From Anabaena sp. 4-3 (lineage in GTDB: Bacteria; Cyanobacteriota; Cyanobacteriia; Cyanobacteriales; Nostocaceae), in contig NZ_LUHJ01000013.1 of the NCBI RefSeq assembly GCF_001597745.1, positions 137,058 through 201,057 on the forward strand: a DNA stretch of 64,000 bases, given 5' to 3'. The position numbers and the translations under genes are program-made. The notes under the pieces were generated by a model, which was not told the DNA's origin, made no database searches, and saw only the letters and a list, made by a program, of their open reading frames with translations. The first letter of the stretch is position 1; each line of letters starts with the position of its first letter. Below are positions 37,647 through 47,631 of the stretch, piece after piece.

Positions 37647-38567
37647 ATGAATTGGAGTAACTGGATATATCTAGGAACCGGATTGGTAATGGGGATAAGT
37701 TCTCGTTGGTTATGGGCGAGAACTGCAAAGGCTAACTCCAACCAATCCCCAGTAGAGTTGACACAGCCACAGCACACACCACAAATATTAGAAGAGTTAA
37801 AAAACACACAACTGGCGTATCAGATGGCTGAGGAAATGAGCCAGTTTAAAGCCGGTTTTTTGGCGCGGACTACCCATGAATTGCGATCGCCTCTAAATGG
37901 ACTGATTGGCTTACATCAGCTAATTTTGTCAGATTTGTGTGAAAATCCGGCAGAAGAGCGCGAATTTATCGCCCAAGCTCACGAGCGTGCTTTAAAGCTT
38001 TTACATCTGATGGATGAAATTCTCACTGTCGCCAAGACAGAACACGGCACTAATAAATTAGATATTCAGCCCCAGCCTTTAGCTAATGTTTTACAGGAAG
38101 TTCATAATTTAATTTATATGTTGGCGGTAGATCGCAATTTCAAGTTGCGAATATTACCGCCAGAGTCAGAGATTTATGTTTTGGCAGATCAAAAGTGGTT
38201 ACGTCAAATATTACTAAATTTAGTAGATACTGCACTTTCTCAAATGAAAGAAGGCAGTATTTATATTTCCACTGGCAGAGCATCAACAAGTGATTTTGTC
38301 AATATTTGGCTAGATGTCCCAACTCACGCATTACTCAGCCATGAGTCAATAGATTTACTCAAATCAGAACACAAATCTGTGGAGATTGAGCCAGAGAAAA
38401 CTGCTCTGTCTCCAGGAATGAAGCTATTACTCAATCAAAATCTGTTAGCAGTGATGGGAGGTAAACTAGAAATCCTACCATCACCCAATTCTGGAGAAAC
38501 AGAGCAGTTGACGAGATTACAGGTATCTATGCCCCTAGCGACTCTTGAAGCTGAACTTCCCCAGTAG
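37647..38567 (+). CDS. Small histidine kinase-like protein with degenerate ATPase domain (alr0117-like)
   Basis: The 306-residue protein has one N-terminal membrane helix (about 5-25), a spacer, and a HisKA domain with a good H-box (TTHELRSPLNGLIG, His77). The following HATPase region is poorly conserved. The N-box reads LLNLVDTAL with Asp194 where the Mg-binding Asn is expected; the DxGxG G1 box is replaced by DVPTHAL; and the G2 box is PGMKLLLN rather than GLGL. The end VMGGKLEI is kept. From position it matches Alr0117 of Anabaena sp. PCC 7120, which I recall as a histidine kinase involved in heterocyst development. Its 3' end overlaps the opposing GNAT gene by 41 bases. Autophosphorylation is therefore doubtful. 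Confidence 0.75.
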   Translation: MNWSNWIYLGTGLVMGISSRWLWARTAKANSNQSPVELTQPQHTPQILEELKNTQLAYQMAEEMSQFKAGFLARTTHELRSPLNGLIGLHQLILSDLCENPAEEREFIAQAHERALKLLHLMDEILTVAKTEHGTNKLDIQPQPLANVLQEVHNLIYMLAVDRNFKLRILPPESEIYVLADQKWLRQILLNLVDTALSQMKEGSIYISTGRASTSDFVNIWLDVPTHALLSHESIDLLKSEHKSVEIEPEKTALSPGMKLLLNQNLLAVMGGKLEILPSPNSGETEQLTRLQVSMPLATLEAELPQ

Positions 38568-38994
38568 TCAGAGTGCTAATTTCTGATTGGTTGCATAACA
38601 CCATAGTTGTAGTGTAATTAGCTTGGAAACCAATTTTTTCGTAGAAACTTTGTTGATGGGTAGTCATCAAATATACGCGCTCAACCTGCATCCGGGGATG
38701 ACTCAAAACAGTTTCTACTAATTTGCTTCCTAATCCTGTGCCACGATAATCTGGGTGAATCACAACATCCCAGATTGTACCTCGATATATACCATCAGAA
38801 GTTGCTCTAGCAAAACCAATCAATCTTTCTCCATCCCATACAGAAATTACCGGATCACTATTAGCAATAGCTGTACTCAAATCCTCAATACTGCGTCCTT
38901 TTGCCCAGAATGCTGCAAGATTAAATAGTTCTTGGAGTTGGTGAAGGTCTACTTTAGACTGGTGATGACAAAATTGAATCTGAGGCTGGTTCAT
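38527..38994 (-). CDS. GNAT-family N-acetyltransferase
   Basis: The 155-residue protein is a compact GNAT. The central strand [21 protein letters not shown] is followed by PDYRGTGLGSKLV, the acetyl-CoA binding loop, and QQSFYEKIGF, the C-terminal signature. It closely resembles the GNAT at 33535 over that core (FARATSD...TIWDVV.HPD), so the two are paralogues. The substrate is unknown. It is convergent with the kinase-like gene and overlaps its 3' end by 41 bases. The C-terminal 20 residues, translated from the overlap, are Glu/Leu-rich and probably recently acquired. Confidence 0.82.
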   Translation of the reverse strand: MNQPQIQFCHHQSKVDLHQLQELFNLAAFWAKGRSIEDLSTAIANSDPVISVWDGERLIGFARATSDGIYRGTIWDVVIHPDYRGTGLGSKLVETVLSHPRMQVERVYLMTTHQQSFYEKIGFQANYTTTMVLCNQSEISTLTTGEVQLQESLGA

Positions 38995-39113
38995 GTATAG
39001 GCACTCCGATGTGGCAGCATTGTTACTGTCTTTTAATCATAATTGTGCATGAAATTACTGAATTAGTGTATCTATACGCAACTCATTAAAAAAAATAATC
39101 GGCTCTTTCCTCA

Positions 39114-39169
39114 TTCCCTGTTCCCTGTTCCCTGTTCCCCGTTCCCTGTTCCCTGTTCCCCGTTCCCTG
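39114..39169. repeat. TTCCCTG heptamer array
   Basis: Eight direct copies of TTCCCTG or TTCCCCG just downstream of the minus-strand gene ending at 39170. It is another class of heptameric tandem repeat typical of Nostoc. Confidence 0.9.
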
Positions 39170-39571
39170 TTAATTGTTAATCACCCACTTCCATAAGGGG
39201 TGAGTGCTGCCTTGTTTACGGATTTGAAATACTTGTTTTTCTAAACGTTGCTTTTCATGCTGTGGCAAGCCCAGCAAAATGTTGCGACTTTGCCACACTA
39301 AAACACTAGCAGTCATACCTATACAAAATGCTAAACCGATGGCAGACAGGGGGTGGTAGAACAGTCCATAGCGCACTGCTACCCAAGTAAAGTATTGTTG
39401 CCATAGTGCAATTTCCCCCCGCATATTCCATACACAGATAGGCGCAATTGTCAACCACAAAAAGCCAACAAACAGCCAACGCCCATATACAGTCAACTGG
39501 TGTAGCCTTTGAACTTGTTGAGCTAAAGATTGGTCATTGGTATAAATGTTAGGTTCTTCGGATTGAGCCAT
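39170..39571 (-). CDS. Membrane protein of unknown function
   Basis: The 133-residue protein has two hydrophobic helices (about 33-50 and 75-95) between a polar N-terminus (QVQRLHQLTVYGRW) and a basic C-terminus (KQRLEKQVFQIRKQG). The C-terminal residues VINN and the stop lie beside a TTCCCTG repeat. The layout suggests a two-span inner-membrane or thylakoid protein. I recognise no family. It lies upstream (on the minus strand, downstream in transcription) of secF by about 80 bases with a heptameric repeat between, so it may follow secDF in the same direction. Confidence 0.6.
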   Translation of the reverse strand: MAQSEEPNIYTNDQSLAQQVQRLHQLTVYGRWLFVGFLWLTIAPICVWNMRGEIALWQQYFTWVAVRYGLFYHPLSAIGLAFCIGMTASVLVWQSRNILLGLPQHEKQRLEKQVFQIRKQGSTHPLWKWVINN

Positions 39572-39603
39572 TATGCAATAGTGTTAATTGTTGAGTGTTG
39601 ATT

Positions 39604-39653
39604 GTTGACTAATGACTAATGACTAATGACTAATGACTAATGACTAATGACTA
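39604..39653. repeat. Heptameric tandem repeat at the secF stop
   Basis: Seven direct TAATGAC units end exactly at the secF stop codon (39651-39653), which is part of the array. Confidence 0.9.
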
Positions 39654-40634
39654 CTCAACAGATGTATCAGCTACTCCAGCACTTGCTACTACTGTAGATT
39701 GACCTGTTCGTTCTCGCCACCAAGTTAAGAGGGTGCTAGCAACAAAAATACTAGAATAAGCTCCTGCTAGAAAGCCAAAAATCAGGGCTAAAGCAAAGTT
39801 TTTCAGGGTTTCGCCACCAAATATAAAGATAGCTAACAATGGCAGCATAGTAGTGAGAGTTGTATTGATTGATCTGCCTAAAGTTTGATTAACGGCATCA
39901 TCAACAATTTCAGTAACCCGTCGGTTGGGAGTTGCTTTTAATGTTTCGCGAATGCGGTCATAAATTACTACTGTATCGTTGACGGAGAAACCTGTAATTG
40001 TCAGTAGAGCCACAATAAACAGACTATCTACTTCTGTACCGAACACCAGACCGAAAATTGAGAAAATTCCTAGGGTGACGAGTACATCGTGAAACAGGGC
40101 AATAATTGCGAAGATGGCATAGTCTAGCTGAAACCTGAAGGTTAAATAAAGAACGATGCCCAAAAAAGACACAATCAGAGCAATGATACCAGAGGTAAAC
40201 AATTCTCGCCCCAAGGTAGGCCCTACGGTGTCAATTTGATTTTTTTGCTCGTCAAAAGTACCGACTTTTTCGCTTAAAGCCGTTTGTAATTGAATACGCT
40301 GTTCACGATCTAAATTTTTTGTGCGAATTAAGATACCATTTTCTTGGCGTGTTTCTTTGTCAGCGATGATTTGGATGCTGCTATCACCAAGTCCCTGTGC
40401 TTTAGCGACTTCGCGCACCTCGTTAATATCTATGGGCTGATCACAGTTTCCGGGTTGAGTACAATCTCGTTCCAATTGTAATCTTGTGCCACCGACGAAA
40501 TCCAAACTTGGACGTAGGGGGGCGCGAATGTTGGGGTTTTGCCAAGAAATCACCATTGAGATGATACCAACCAAGATAATGGCACTAGAAATAGTCCACC
40601 ACAGCGATCGCGATTTGTTAATACTGAGTTTCAT
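39651..40634 (-). CDS. secF: Protein translocase subunit SecF
   Basis: The 327-residue inner-membrane protein has six helices: the first near 12-30 and five at about 140-300. The periplasmic domain (30-135) includes [10 protein letters not shown], and the conserved RND segments are DFVGG and [17 protein letters not shown] (about 215-230). SecF with SecD uses the proton gradient to help the Sec channel export proteins. It overlaps secD by 4 bases (ATGA), so coupled translation is certain. The C-terminus is extended by Ala/Val-rich residues. The stop is in a heptameric repeat. Confidence 0.95.
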   Translation of the reverse strand: MKLSINKSRSLWWTISSAIILVGIISMVISWQNPNIRAPLRPSLDFVGGTRLQLERDCTQPGNCDQPIDINEVREVAKAQGLGDSSIQIIADKETRQENGILIRTKNLDREQRIQLQTALSEKVGTFDEQKNQIDTVGPTLGRELFTSGIIALIVSFLGIVLYLTFRFQLDYAIFAIIALFHDVLVTLGIFSIFGLVFGTEVDSLFIVALLTITGFSVNDTVVIYDRIRETLKATPNRRVTEIVDDAVNQTLGRSINTTLTTMLPLLAIFIFGGETLKNFALALIFGFLAGAYSSIFVASTLLTWWRERTGQSTVVASAGVADTSVE

Positions 40635-42076
40635 TTAGCTACCTCTGCCTTATTAGATGCACCTGATGCTGGCAGGTTTGGACAAAACAGTTCTGCTTTC
40701 CGTAGTGAGGGAATGGAAATTGCAACAAACATTAAGCTGCGACTACAGGTAATAGCGGTAAACATACTCACAGCTACACCCAAAGCCAGAGTTAAAGCAA
40801 AGCCTTTGACTAAACCAGCACCGAGCCAAAATAGGGCGGCACAGGCAATCAATGTTGTCAAGTTGCCGTCTAGGATACTAGAAAAGGCGCGATAAAAACC
40901 AGATTCTACAGAACGATACAGCGATTTACCGGCTCTTAACTCTTCTCTGGTGCGTTCAAAAATTAGTACGTTTGCGTCTACTGCCATACCGATACTGAGA
41001 ATAAAACCAGCGATTCCCGGCAAGGTGAGAGTTACACCTAGTAGAGCAAAGGTAGCCCAAGTCAAGATGGCGTAGACGATTAAAGCTAAATCCGCAATTA
41101 ATCCTGGTAGTCTATAGTACACCACCATAAAGATTAATACTAAAATCAGACCACCCATACCAGCATAGATGCTGCTGGTGATACTGTCTTTACCCAAGGT
41201 TGCGCCAACGGTGCGGATTTCAGCAATTTCCACTGGTACGGGTAAAGCACCACCGCGCAGTTGTACGCCTAAATCATTGGCTTGTTGTGCGGTAAACCTA
41301 CCTGTAATGATTGCAGAACCACCTGTAATTCCGGTTGCGGCGAATTCTGGCCCAACCACGGGTGAACTGATGAGTTCATTATCTAGAAATATACCGATGC
41401 TGCGTCCTGTACCTGCGAGGTTTTTGGTGAGTACGGCAAATAGTTCTCCACCTTTTTGATCGAAACGAATGGCAACATTCCAGTTACCACCTTGTTGGGT
41501 GGGTTCGCCATAGGCATCTTGAAGATATTTACCATCAAGCGGTGGGTTGGTGCTTTCAAATAATTCAGCGATCGCTTGATTATTTTTTTGTAATTCTTCT
41601 AAATTTTGATTAATTGCGGCTTGATCGTTACTTTTTCTGAATTCGTCTTGCTTGGCTTTTAGTTCTGCCCTTGATGCTTGAAAAGCAAATAATTGAGTTT
41701 CTGTATTGGGTTTTTGTAGGCGAAATTCTAGCTGTGCTGTACCACCCAAGACTCGTTCTGCTTGTTCTGGATCATTCACCCCTGGTAACTGCACAAGGAT
41801 TTTATCTGTACCGACAGTTTGGATGACTGGTTCGGAAACACCAAGCCCATTAATTCGGCCTTCCACAACTTTTTTCACCGCATCTAATTCACGTTCGGTG
41901 ATTTGCTTAATCTCTGCTGTGGTGTTCACCTGAATTGTAAGTTGTGATCCGCCTCGTAAGTCTAGCCCCAAGGGGATGGGAATTAAGGCAATCGTCGCAA
42001 TGGCGGCGATTACCAATACAAAAATTAAAGCTAATAGCGATCGCTGTCTCTGCATACCATCACTCGCAACTGACAA
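40631..42076 (-). CDS. secD: Protein translocase subunit SecD
   Basis: The 481-residue SecD has the first helix (about 14-34), the periplasmic P1 head domain with [12 protein letters not shown] at its beginning (34-45), and five helices at the C-terminal side (about 290-470). The conserved motif [17 protein letters not shown] lies around residues 365-381. Together with SecF it forms the RND-type accessory complex in the plasma or thylakoid membrane. Its P1 region is Gln/Glu-rich at 130-175, longer than in the shortest homologues. Genes are in the order secD-secF with a 4-base overlap. Confidence 0.95.
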   Translation of the reverse strand: MSVASDGMQRQRSLLALIFVLVIAAIATIALIPIPLGLDLRGGSQLTIQVNTTAEIKQITERELDAVKKVVEGRINGLGVSEPVIQTVGTDKILVQLPGVNDPEQAERVLGGTAQLEFRLQKPNTETQLFAFQASRAELKAKQDEFRKSNDQAAINQNLEELQKNNQAIAELFESTNPPLDGKYLQDAYGEPTQQGGNWNVAIRFDQKGGELFAVLTKNLAGTGRSIGIFLDNELISSPVVGPEFAATGITGGSAIITGRFTAQQANDLGVQLRGGALPVPVEIAEIRTVGATLGKDSITSSIYAGMGGLILVLIFMVVYYRLPGLIADLALIVYAILTWATFALLGVTLTLPGIAGFILSIGMAVDANVLIFERTREELRAGKSLYRSVESGFYRAFSSILDGNLTTLIACAALFWLGAGLVKGFALTLALGVAVSMFTAITCSRSLMFVAISIPSLRKAELFCPNLPASGASNKAEVAK

Positions 42077-42219
42077 AGGCTATAATAACGCTCTTTGCAT
42101 CAGTTTTGAGTCAATGGGGATTGGGGACAAATCAAGATTGTTGACTGTTGATTGTTGACTGTTCAAGAATTTCTACCTCATCCCCCTCATCCTCCCCAGT
42201 CAAGAGTCCCTTCCAGTCC

Positions 42220-43203
42220 CTAGACTCTCATCGCCACCATTTTCTGTACAGCTTCCACAATTTGCTCTGGCTGTACGATTGTCAGGCGTTCTAGAGTGCC
42301 GTTGTATGGTGTGGGAATATCTTGAGATGATAGCCTTAGCACTGGTGCGTCTAATTCATCAAACAGGCGATCGTTTATCGAAGCGGTTAATTCTGCACCA
42401 ATACCCCCAGTTCGCATACATTCTTCTACTATAATCACGCGATGGGTTTTACGCACGGATGCACCAATAGTATCAAAATCTAATGGTTTTAGGGATATTA
42501 AATCAATTACTTCTGGGTCGTAACCTTGTTTTTCTAAAGCTTTGACGGCTTGCATAACATGGTGACGCATCCGTGAGTAGGTCAAAATTGTGACATCTTT
42601 CCCGCGACGCACAACTTCTGCTTTATCCAAGGGTAGTATGTATTCTTCCTCTGGCAGATTTTCTTTTAAATTGTAAAGTAAAACGTGTTCAAAGAACAAT
42701 ACTGGATTATCATCACGGATAGCAGATTTTAGCAGTCCTTTGGCGTTGTAAGGGGTGGAGCAGGCGACAATCTTCAATCCTGGTACGGCTTGGAAGTAAG
42801 CTTCTAGGCGTTGTGAGTGTTCTGCACCTAGTTGTCTACCTACACCACCAGGCCCACGAATTACCATTGGAATTTTAAAGTTACCGCCGGAGGTGTAACG
42901 TAACATCCCAGCGTTGTTAGAGATTTGGTTGAAGGCGAGGAGCAAAAAGCCCATATTCATACCTTCTATGATTGGCCGCAATCCAGTCATTGCTGCGCCT
43001 ACTGCTATACCAGTAAAGCTGTTTTCAGCGATGGGAGTATCTAAGACTCTCAAATCACCATATTTTTTGTATAGGTCTTTGGTGACTTTATAAGAACCGC
43101 CATAGTGTCCTACGTCTTCACCAAGAACAAATACACTGGAATCACGAGCCATTTCTTCATCAATGGCTTCCCGCAGAGCGTTGAAGAATAGTGTTTCTGC
43201 CAT
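42220..43203 (-). CDS. pdhB: Pyruvate dehydrogenase E1 component, beta subunit
   Basis: The 327-residue protein has the transketolase pyrimidine-binding domain (about 5-175), with the Glu of [11 protein letters not shown] (27-37) and the RGPGG loop (about 115-119), and a C-terminal transketolase domain (190-325). E1-beta pairs with E1-alpha in the complex that decarboxylates pyruvate and passes the acetyl group to lipoate; the match of opening residues to the plastid-type E1-beta is close. The other subunits are not adjacent, as is usual in cyanobacteria. It is 143 bases downstream-of-start from secD on the same strand, in a likely separate transcript. Confidence 0.94.
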   Translation of the reverse strand: MAETLFFNALREAIDEEMARDSSVFVLGEDVGHYGGSYKVTKDLYKKYGDLRVLDTPIAENSFTGIAVGAAMTGLRPIIEGMNMGFLLLAFNQISNNAGMLRYTSGGNFKIPMVIRGPGGVGRQLGAEHSQRLEAYFQAVPGLKIVACSTPYNAKGLLKSAIRDDNPVLFFEHVLLYNLKENLPEEEYILPLDKAEVVRRGKDVTILTYSRMRHHVMQAVKALEKQGYDPEVIDLISLKPLDFDTIGASVRKTHRVIIVEECMRTGGIGAELTASINDRLFDELDAPVLRLSSQDIPTPYNGTLERLTIVQPEQIVEAVQKMVAMRV

Positions 43204-43397
43204 TTAGACCTTTTTTTACGACTATCGTTTTAGAATCTTATCGCGCTAGTGTCACCAATACCGTGAGCGATCGCACTACTACCACCACAGGAAATTAAAA
43301 ATTTCCACCTGCTTTGTGCGCTGTTTTTGTCTTTGATGGGTAATCGCTTGATTGTTGCCTTGCATGAGTAATTATGAATTTTTATCTAGTCAGGGTA

Positions 43398-43688
43398 TCA
43401 GCTGCAAACTGGCGAATCAGTCACCTGCGTTACCTGATTGTCTGGAAACCTTCTTGGTCTTCCTGGCTTGCGTTTATGTCGCTGATTAACCGACTTTTCG
43501 CTGGCATTTGCCAGTTCTTCCGGTGTACATTGGAAGAGGTGTAAAGCTGCCAAATATTTTTTCGGTGTCATTGTCGGTTCAGTGCGCCCAGCCTCCCAAT
43601 TGCGAACGCTGGTTTCACTGATTGCAAGCCTGAAGGCAACTTCTGCACGGCTGAGGCCTGCTCGTTCTCTCAGGACTTGCATATCCAT
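43398..43688 (-). CDS. XRE-type helix-turn-helix regulator with AT-hook-like tail
   Basis: The 96-residue protein opens with a Cro/C1-type helix-turn-helix (about residues 3-60): LRERAGLSRAEVAFRLAISE then TSVRNWEAGRTEP. After a short linker it has KRKPGRPRR at residues 72-80. That is the AT-hook pattern (GRP flanked by basic residues), which binds the minor groove of AT-rich DNA. The remaining tail is Thr/Val/Ser-rich. It would therefore bind DNA by two modes. It stands alone; its own upstream region has AT-rich stretches and TTGACATTAGATGTCAAT (43733-43750), a palindrome that is a possible operator. I do not know its target. Confidence 0.75.
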   Translation of the reverse strand: MDMQVLRERAGLSRAEVAFRLAISETSVRNWEAGRTEPTMTPKKYLAALHLFQCTPEELANASEKSVNQRHKRKPGRPRRFPDNQVTQVTDSPVCS

Positions 43689-43732
43689 ATTTCATGCTCC
43701 TGTGGAAAAATGTTGACTTTTTTATTAAATCA

Positions 43733-43750
43733 ATTGACATTAGATGTCAA
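43733..43750. promoter_or_regulatory. Perfect palindrome upstream of the XRE/AT-hook gene, possible operator
   Basis: ATTGACAT and ATGTCAAT flank TAG (43732-43750), a near-perfect dyad about 45 bases before the start of the regulator. XRE repressors often bind such sites in their own promoter. That this one does so is inference. Confidence 0.5.
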
Positions 43751-43891
43751 TAACGGTGATTAAAAGTTTGTTATCTATACTATTTTATCGCGATCGCCTC
43801 CCTCTTTGGCAAATGTAGCTACTAATTTCTGTAACATCCCATACAAAATCTTCTATGCAACATCAACAGGACTTACGCAACTGGCATCATA

Positions 43892-43956
43892 GTAGGGTGC
43901 GTCAGATATCAACCATCTGTTTATTGACAGCATTTAAGCAGTCTGACGCACCCTAC
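43892..43956. repeat. Perfect inverted repeat, GTAGGGTGCGTCAGA family
   Basis: A 15-bp arm and its exact complement (TCTGACGCACCCTAC) enclose 35 bases. The arms match the internal hairpin arms of the elements at 8163 and 51396, but the interior is different. It follows ACTTACGCAACTGG, a sequence often found at borders of small Nostoc elements. Confidence 0.75.
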
Positions 43957-43982
43957 AAGACTGTGCAACATCAAGCCAAAAA

Positions 43983-44007
43983 AGAGACGTAATCATGTTA
44001 CGTCTCT
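43983..44007 (-). terminator. hemB terminator
   Basis: A 10-bp perfect stem AGAGACGTAA/TTACGTCTCT with a 5-base loop is followed on the minus strand by six T. It lies 27 bases after the hemB stop and so ends that gene. Confidence 0.85.
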
Positions 44008-44033
44008 CTAATATTTTTGGTGATTTCTCCACA

Positions 44034-45023
44034 TCATGCAGGTTTTTGCAACCATCTAGCCGCATCTTTGGCATGATAGGTTAAAATTAAGTCTGCACCA
44101 GCACGTTTGAAACTGGTTAAAGTTTCCATGACTACACGCTCTTCATCAATCCAGCCATTCAACGCCGCAGCTTTCACCATTGAATACTCACCAGAGACGT
44201 TATAAGCCGCCACAGGTAAGTTACTGGCTTCCTTGACACGCCAGATGATATCCATGTATGCTAAAGCTGGCTTGACCATGAGCATATCAGCCCCCTCAGC
44301 AATATCTAACTCAATCTCTTTGATGGCTTCACGGGCGTTACCTGGATCCATTTGGTAAGTTCTTCTGTCACCAAATTGGGGTGTAGACTCGGCTGCATCC
44401 CGGAATGGGCCATAGTAAGCTGAAGCATACTTAGCAGCATAAGATAAAATCGGCGTGTCTTGAAATCCAGCTTCATCCAAAGCTGTACGAATTGCCTGCA
44501 CAAAACCATCCATCATCCCAGAAGGCGCGATGATATCCGCACCGGCTTGAGCTTGAGATACGGCCGTTTTCTTCAATAGTTCCAAGGTAGGATCATTGAG
44601 AACTCGCCCTGTTAAGTCACCAATTTCTAAATAACCACAGTGACCGTGACTGGTATACTCACACAAACAAGTGTCGGCAATCACAATCAAATCCGGTAAT
44701 GCTGCTTTCACAGCCGTTGCTGCTTTTTGTACAATACCGCAATCATGCCAAGCACCGGTAGCATCTGCATCTTTATCTTCAGGAATCCCAAACAAAATAA
44801 TTGCCGGAATGCCTAAATCATAAACCTCTTTCGCCTCTTCGACAATTTTATCTACCGAAAGTTGGTAGACTCCAGGCATAGATTTAACTTCATTGGCAAC
44901 ACCCTCACCAGGTACGGCGAACAATGGATAAATTAAATCATTGGTGGTTAAGACTGTTTCTCGTACCATCCGCCGCAGTTGGGGATGAGTACGCAAACGA
45001 CGAGGGCGATGATTGGGGTACAT
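44034..45023 (-). CDS. hemB: Delta-aminolevulinic acid dehydratase (porphobilinogen synthase)
   Basis: The 329-residue enzyme condenses two aminolevulinate molecules to porphobilinogen for haem, chlorophyll and bilins. The metal-binding segment [14 protein letters not shown] has cysteines 119, 121 and 129, the zinc-type pattern, rather than the Asp-rich Mg-type. The Schiff-base lysines lie in [16 protein letters not shown] (about 200) and [12 protein letters not shown] (about 255). It is monocistronic with a strong terminator. The start [11 protein letters not shown] matches the family N-terminus. Confidence 0.95.
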   Translation of the reverse strand: MYPNHRPRRLRTHPQLRRMVRETVLTTNDLIYPLFAVPGEGVANEVKSMPGVYQLSVDKIVEEAKEVYDLGIPAIILFGIPEDKDADATGAWHDCGIVQKAATAVKAALPDLIVIADTCLCEYTSHGHCGYLEIGDLTGRVLNDPTLELLKKTAVSQAQAGADIIAPSGMMDGFVQAIRTALDEAGFQDTPILSYAAKYASAYYGPFRDAAESTPQFGDRRTYQMDPGNAREAIKEIELDIAEGADMLMVKPALAYMDIIWRVKEASNLPVAAYNVSGEYSMVKAAALNGWIDEERVVMETLTSFKRAGADLILTYHAKDAARWLQKPA

Positions 45024-45710
45024 AAACTTTCGTCAATAAATACAATAAAATGGACAAAAAACAAAGCGTCACAAAAGTAGGACGAAACTTCGCTATTTTC
45101 AGTGACACTAAAGACAGTGCTTAACTGTCCTTTGCCCTACTCCTGCTCAAGCTGTGGGGCAATTTTGTATTCTACAGGAGGCAGGGGACAAGGGGCAGGG
45201 GCGAAAGACTTTTCTGGTTGCTGACGGTACTCTGCCGCAATTTTTTTGATGACTCTAGCCCTGACTCACCTTGCTCAGTTACACTGGCGATCACGGATTT
45301 GAGATTGCTCATCCCAAATTTAGAATAAGTTGATCTCTCTTTACAGCACAAAAAAAGACAAATCTGAGCAATTTTTTCATGAATAAATCTCAATATCTGA
45401 GATATTAATTAACGCTTCATCATCTATTTCTAAGTTCTCAATTTTCGAGATGCTTTTATAATAATTTTTATTAAAAATTATCAACATCAACAGCCAATAG
45501 TTGAATATATGTTCATCAATACCTGGTAGATTGACAAAACACAGGAACTTCATCCAGACACCAAAGCATCGGGTTGTCTGTGATCAATTTTTGGCATTTT
45601 AAATTTTGACCTACCTAGCATGAGCCTATCACGAGCATCGTTGTTTTAAGATGAAAGGACTCGCTAAAGTAGAAAAATTAAGTTACGTAACAAGGAAGTC
45701 AAGAGAGTTT
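45024..45710. other. Intergenic region between hemB and prfC
   Basis: About 690 bases; the promoters of both divergent genes must be here. The 73-codon minus-strand frame at 45172-45393 is not supported. No RNA gene is recognised. Confidence 0.5.
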
Positions 45711-47339
45711 ATGTCAACTGAACTGAAGACAGAACTTAGTCAAGCAGTTGAAAGTCGCCGCAACTTTGCAATTATCTCTCACCCGGATGCTGGTAAAACT
45801 ACGCTGACAGAAAAGCTACTACTCTACGGGGGTGCAATTCACGAAGCTGGTGCTGTGAAGGCTCGCCGGGCGCAACGCAAAGCTACATCCGACTGGATGG
45901 CGATGGAACAACAACGGGGTATTTCTATCACCTCTACAGTGTTACAGTTTGAATACAAAAACTGTCAAATTAATTTACTTGATACACCAGGACACCAGGA
46001 TTTTAGTGAAGATACTTATCGCACCTTAGCGGCGGCTGATAATGCGGTGATGTTGATTGATGCTGCTAAAGGTTTGGAACCCCAAACTCGCAAGTTGTTT
46101 GAGGTATGTAAATTGCGGGGTTTACCAATTTTTACATTTGTTAACAAACTCGACCGTCCGGGTAGGGAAGCTTTGGAATTATTGGACGAGATTGAGCAAG
46201 AATTGGGACTGCAAACCTATGCGGTTAACTGGCCGATTGGGATGGGCGATCGCTTTAAAGGTGTATTTGATAGAATGCAGCAACAAATCCACCTGTTTGA
46301 ACGTACCGCCCACGGCAGTAAAGAAGCCCGCGATACAATTGTGGACTTGGGCGATCCGAGAATTGAAGAACTCCTAGAACAAGACCTGTACTACCAACTC
46401 AAAAATGATTTAGAACTGTTAGAAGGCGTAGGGCCAGAACTAGATTTAGATTTGGTGCATCAAGGCAAAATGACCCCTGTGTTCTTTGGTAGCGCAATGA
46501 CCAACTTTGGGGTAGAGTTATTTCTTAAGTGCTTCCTTGACTATGCACTAAAACCAGGTGTTCATCATAGCAGCGTCGGTGAAGTACCCCCTACATATCC
46601 AGAGTTTTCAGGGTTTGTCTTCAAACTGCAAGCCAATATGGATCCAAAACATCGCGATCGCGTTGCTTTTGTCCGGGTCTGCACTGGTAAGTTTGAAAAA
46701 GATATGACAGTTAATCATGCTCGCACAGGCAAAGTTGTCCGGTTATCAAGACCACAAAAACTCTTTGCTCAAGAGCGAGAATCGATTGATGTAGCTTATC
46801 CAGGCGATGTCATCGGTTTAAATAATCCAGGTGTTTTTGCTATCGGCGATACAATTTACACAGGGCAGAAGCTGGAATATGAGGGAATTCCGTATTTTTC
46901 GCCGGAACTGTTTGCGATTCTTCGCAACCCCAACCCCTCAAAGTTTAAGCAATTCCAAAAAGGCATCTCCGAATTACGAGAAGAGGGTGCAGTACAAATC
47001 ATGTACTCAACTGATGAAGCTAAACGCGACCCGATTATGGCAGCTGTGGGTCAGTTACAGTTTGAGGTGGTGCAATTTCGCTTACAAAACGAGTATGGTG
47101 TAGAAACCCTGCTAGAACTACTACCTTATAGTGTTGCCCGGTGGGTAGAAGGTGGCTGGGAAGCTTTGAACAAGGTGGGACGCATATTTAATACCACCAC
47201 AGTCAAAGACAATATGGGTCGTCCAGTTTTACTATTCCGCAATGAATGGAATTGTCAACAGTTACAGGGTGATCATCCAGAGTTGAAATTAAGCGCGATC
47301 GCCCCAGTCTTTTCCGCTCAAAAACCAGTTGAGGAGTAA
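45711..47339 (+). CDS. prfC: Peptide chain release factor 3 (PrfC)
   Basis: The GTPase recycles release factors 1 and 2 from the ribosome. With ATG 45711 it has 542 residues. The G1 loop is SHPDAGKTT near residues 25-33, G2/G3 are [10 protein letters not shown] and [11 protein letters not shown], and the switch-region signature [12 protein letters not shown] is G4. Domains II and III follow to the C-terminus. The frame continues upstream to ATG 45651 (562 residues) but those 20 extra residues are outside the family and the nearer ATG has AGAGAG at a suitable distance. Monocistronic. Confidence 0.93.
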   Translation: MSTELKTELSQAVESRRNFAIISHPDAGKTTLTEKLLLYGGAIHEAGAVKARRAQRKATSDWMAMEQQRGISITSTVLQFEYKNCQINLLDTPGHQDFSEDTYRTLAAADNAVMLIDAAKGLEPQTRKLFEVCKLRGLPIFTFVNKLDRPGREALELLDEIEQELGLQTYAVNWPIGMGDRFKGVFDRMQQQIHLFERTAHGSKEARDTIVDLGDPRIEELLEQDLYYQLKNDLELLEGVGPELDLDLVHQGKMTPVFFGSAMTNFGVELFLKCFLDYALKPGVHHSSVGEVPPTYPEFSGFVFKLQANMDPKHRDRVAFVRVCTGKFEKDMTVNHARTGKVVRLSRPQKLFAQERESIDVAYPGDVIGLNNPGVFAIGDTIYTGQKLEYEGIPYFSPELFAILRNPNPSKFKQFQKGISELREEGAVQIMYSTDEAKRDPIMAAVGQLQFEVVQFRLQNEYGVETLLELLPYSVARWVEGGWEALNKVGRIFNTTTVKDNMGRPVLLFRNEWNCQQLQGDHPELKLSAIAPVFSAQKPVEE

Positions 47340-47343
47340 TACA

Positions 47344-47371
47344 ATTCAAAATTCAAAATTCAAAATTCAAA
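47344..47371. repeat. ATTCAAA heptamer array
   Basis: Four direct copies of ATTCAAA follow the prfC stop. A shorter array of the same heptamer occurs at 60020-60043. Confidence 0.85.
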
Positions 47372-47492
47372 ATTAAGACTTTCAGAGTGAGTGGATTTTT
47401 GAATTCAGAATTAGGAATTACAAATTATACCAATTCTCTAAAATCCAGTCACAGATGCAAACCGTAAAACCCAAATAACATCTGACTTGGTT

Positions 47493-47518
47493 AATTGCGA
47501 ATTGCGAATTGCGAATTG
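47493..47518. repeat. ATTGCGA heptamer array
   Basis: Three direct copies of ATTGCGA with flanking ATT, another heptameric tandem repeat, between prfC and the M48-like gene. Confidence 0.8.
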
Positions 47519-47631
47519 ATATCACTCTAGCTGGAGATGACTGGTGAAGTTGATGTCCACGGCATCCCTTGTGATGCGCGCTTTTGTATCACCGTGGCTC
47601 AATTTACACAGATGGGAGTGCTAAAATTTCT

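Noticed and set aside
45172..45393. 73-codon minus-strand frame between hemB and prfC
   Set aside because: No similarity or start signal; the region is promoter-like spacer.
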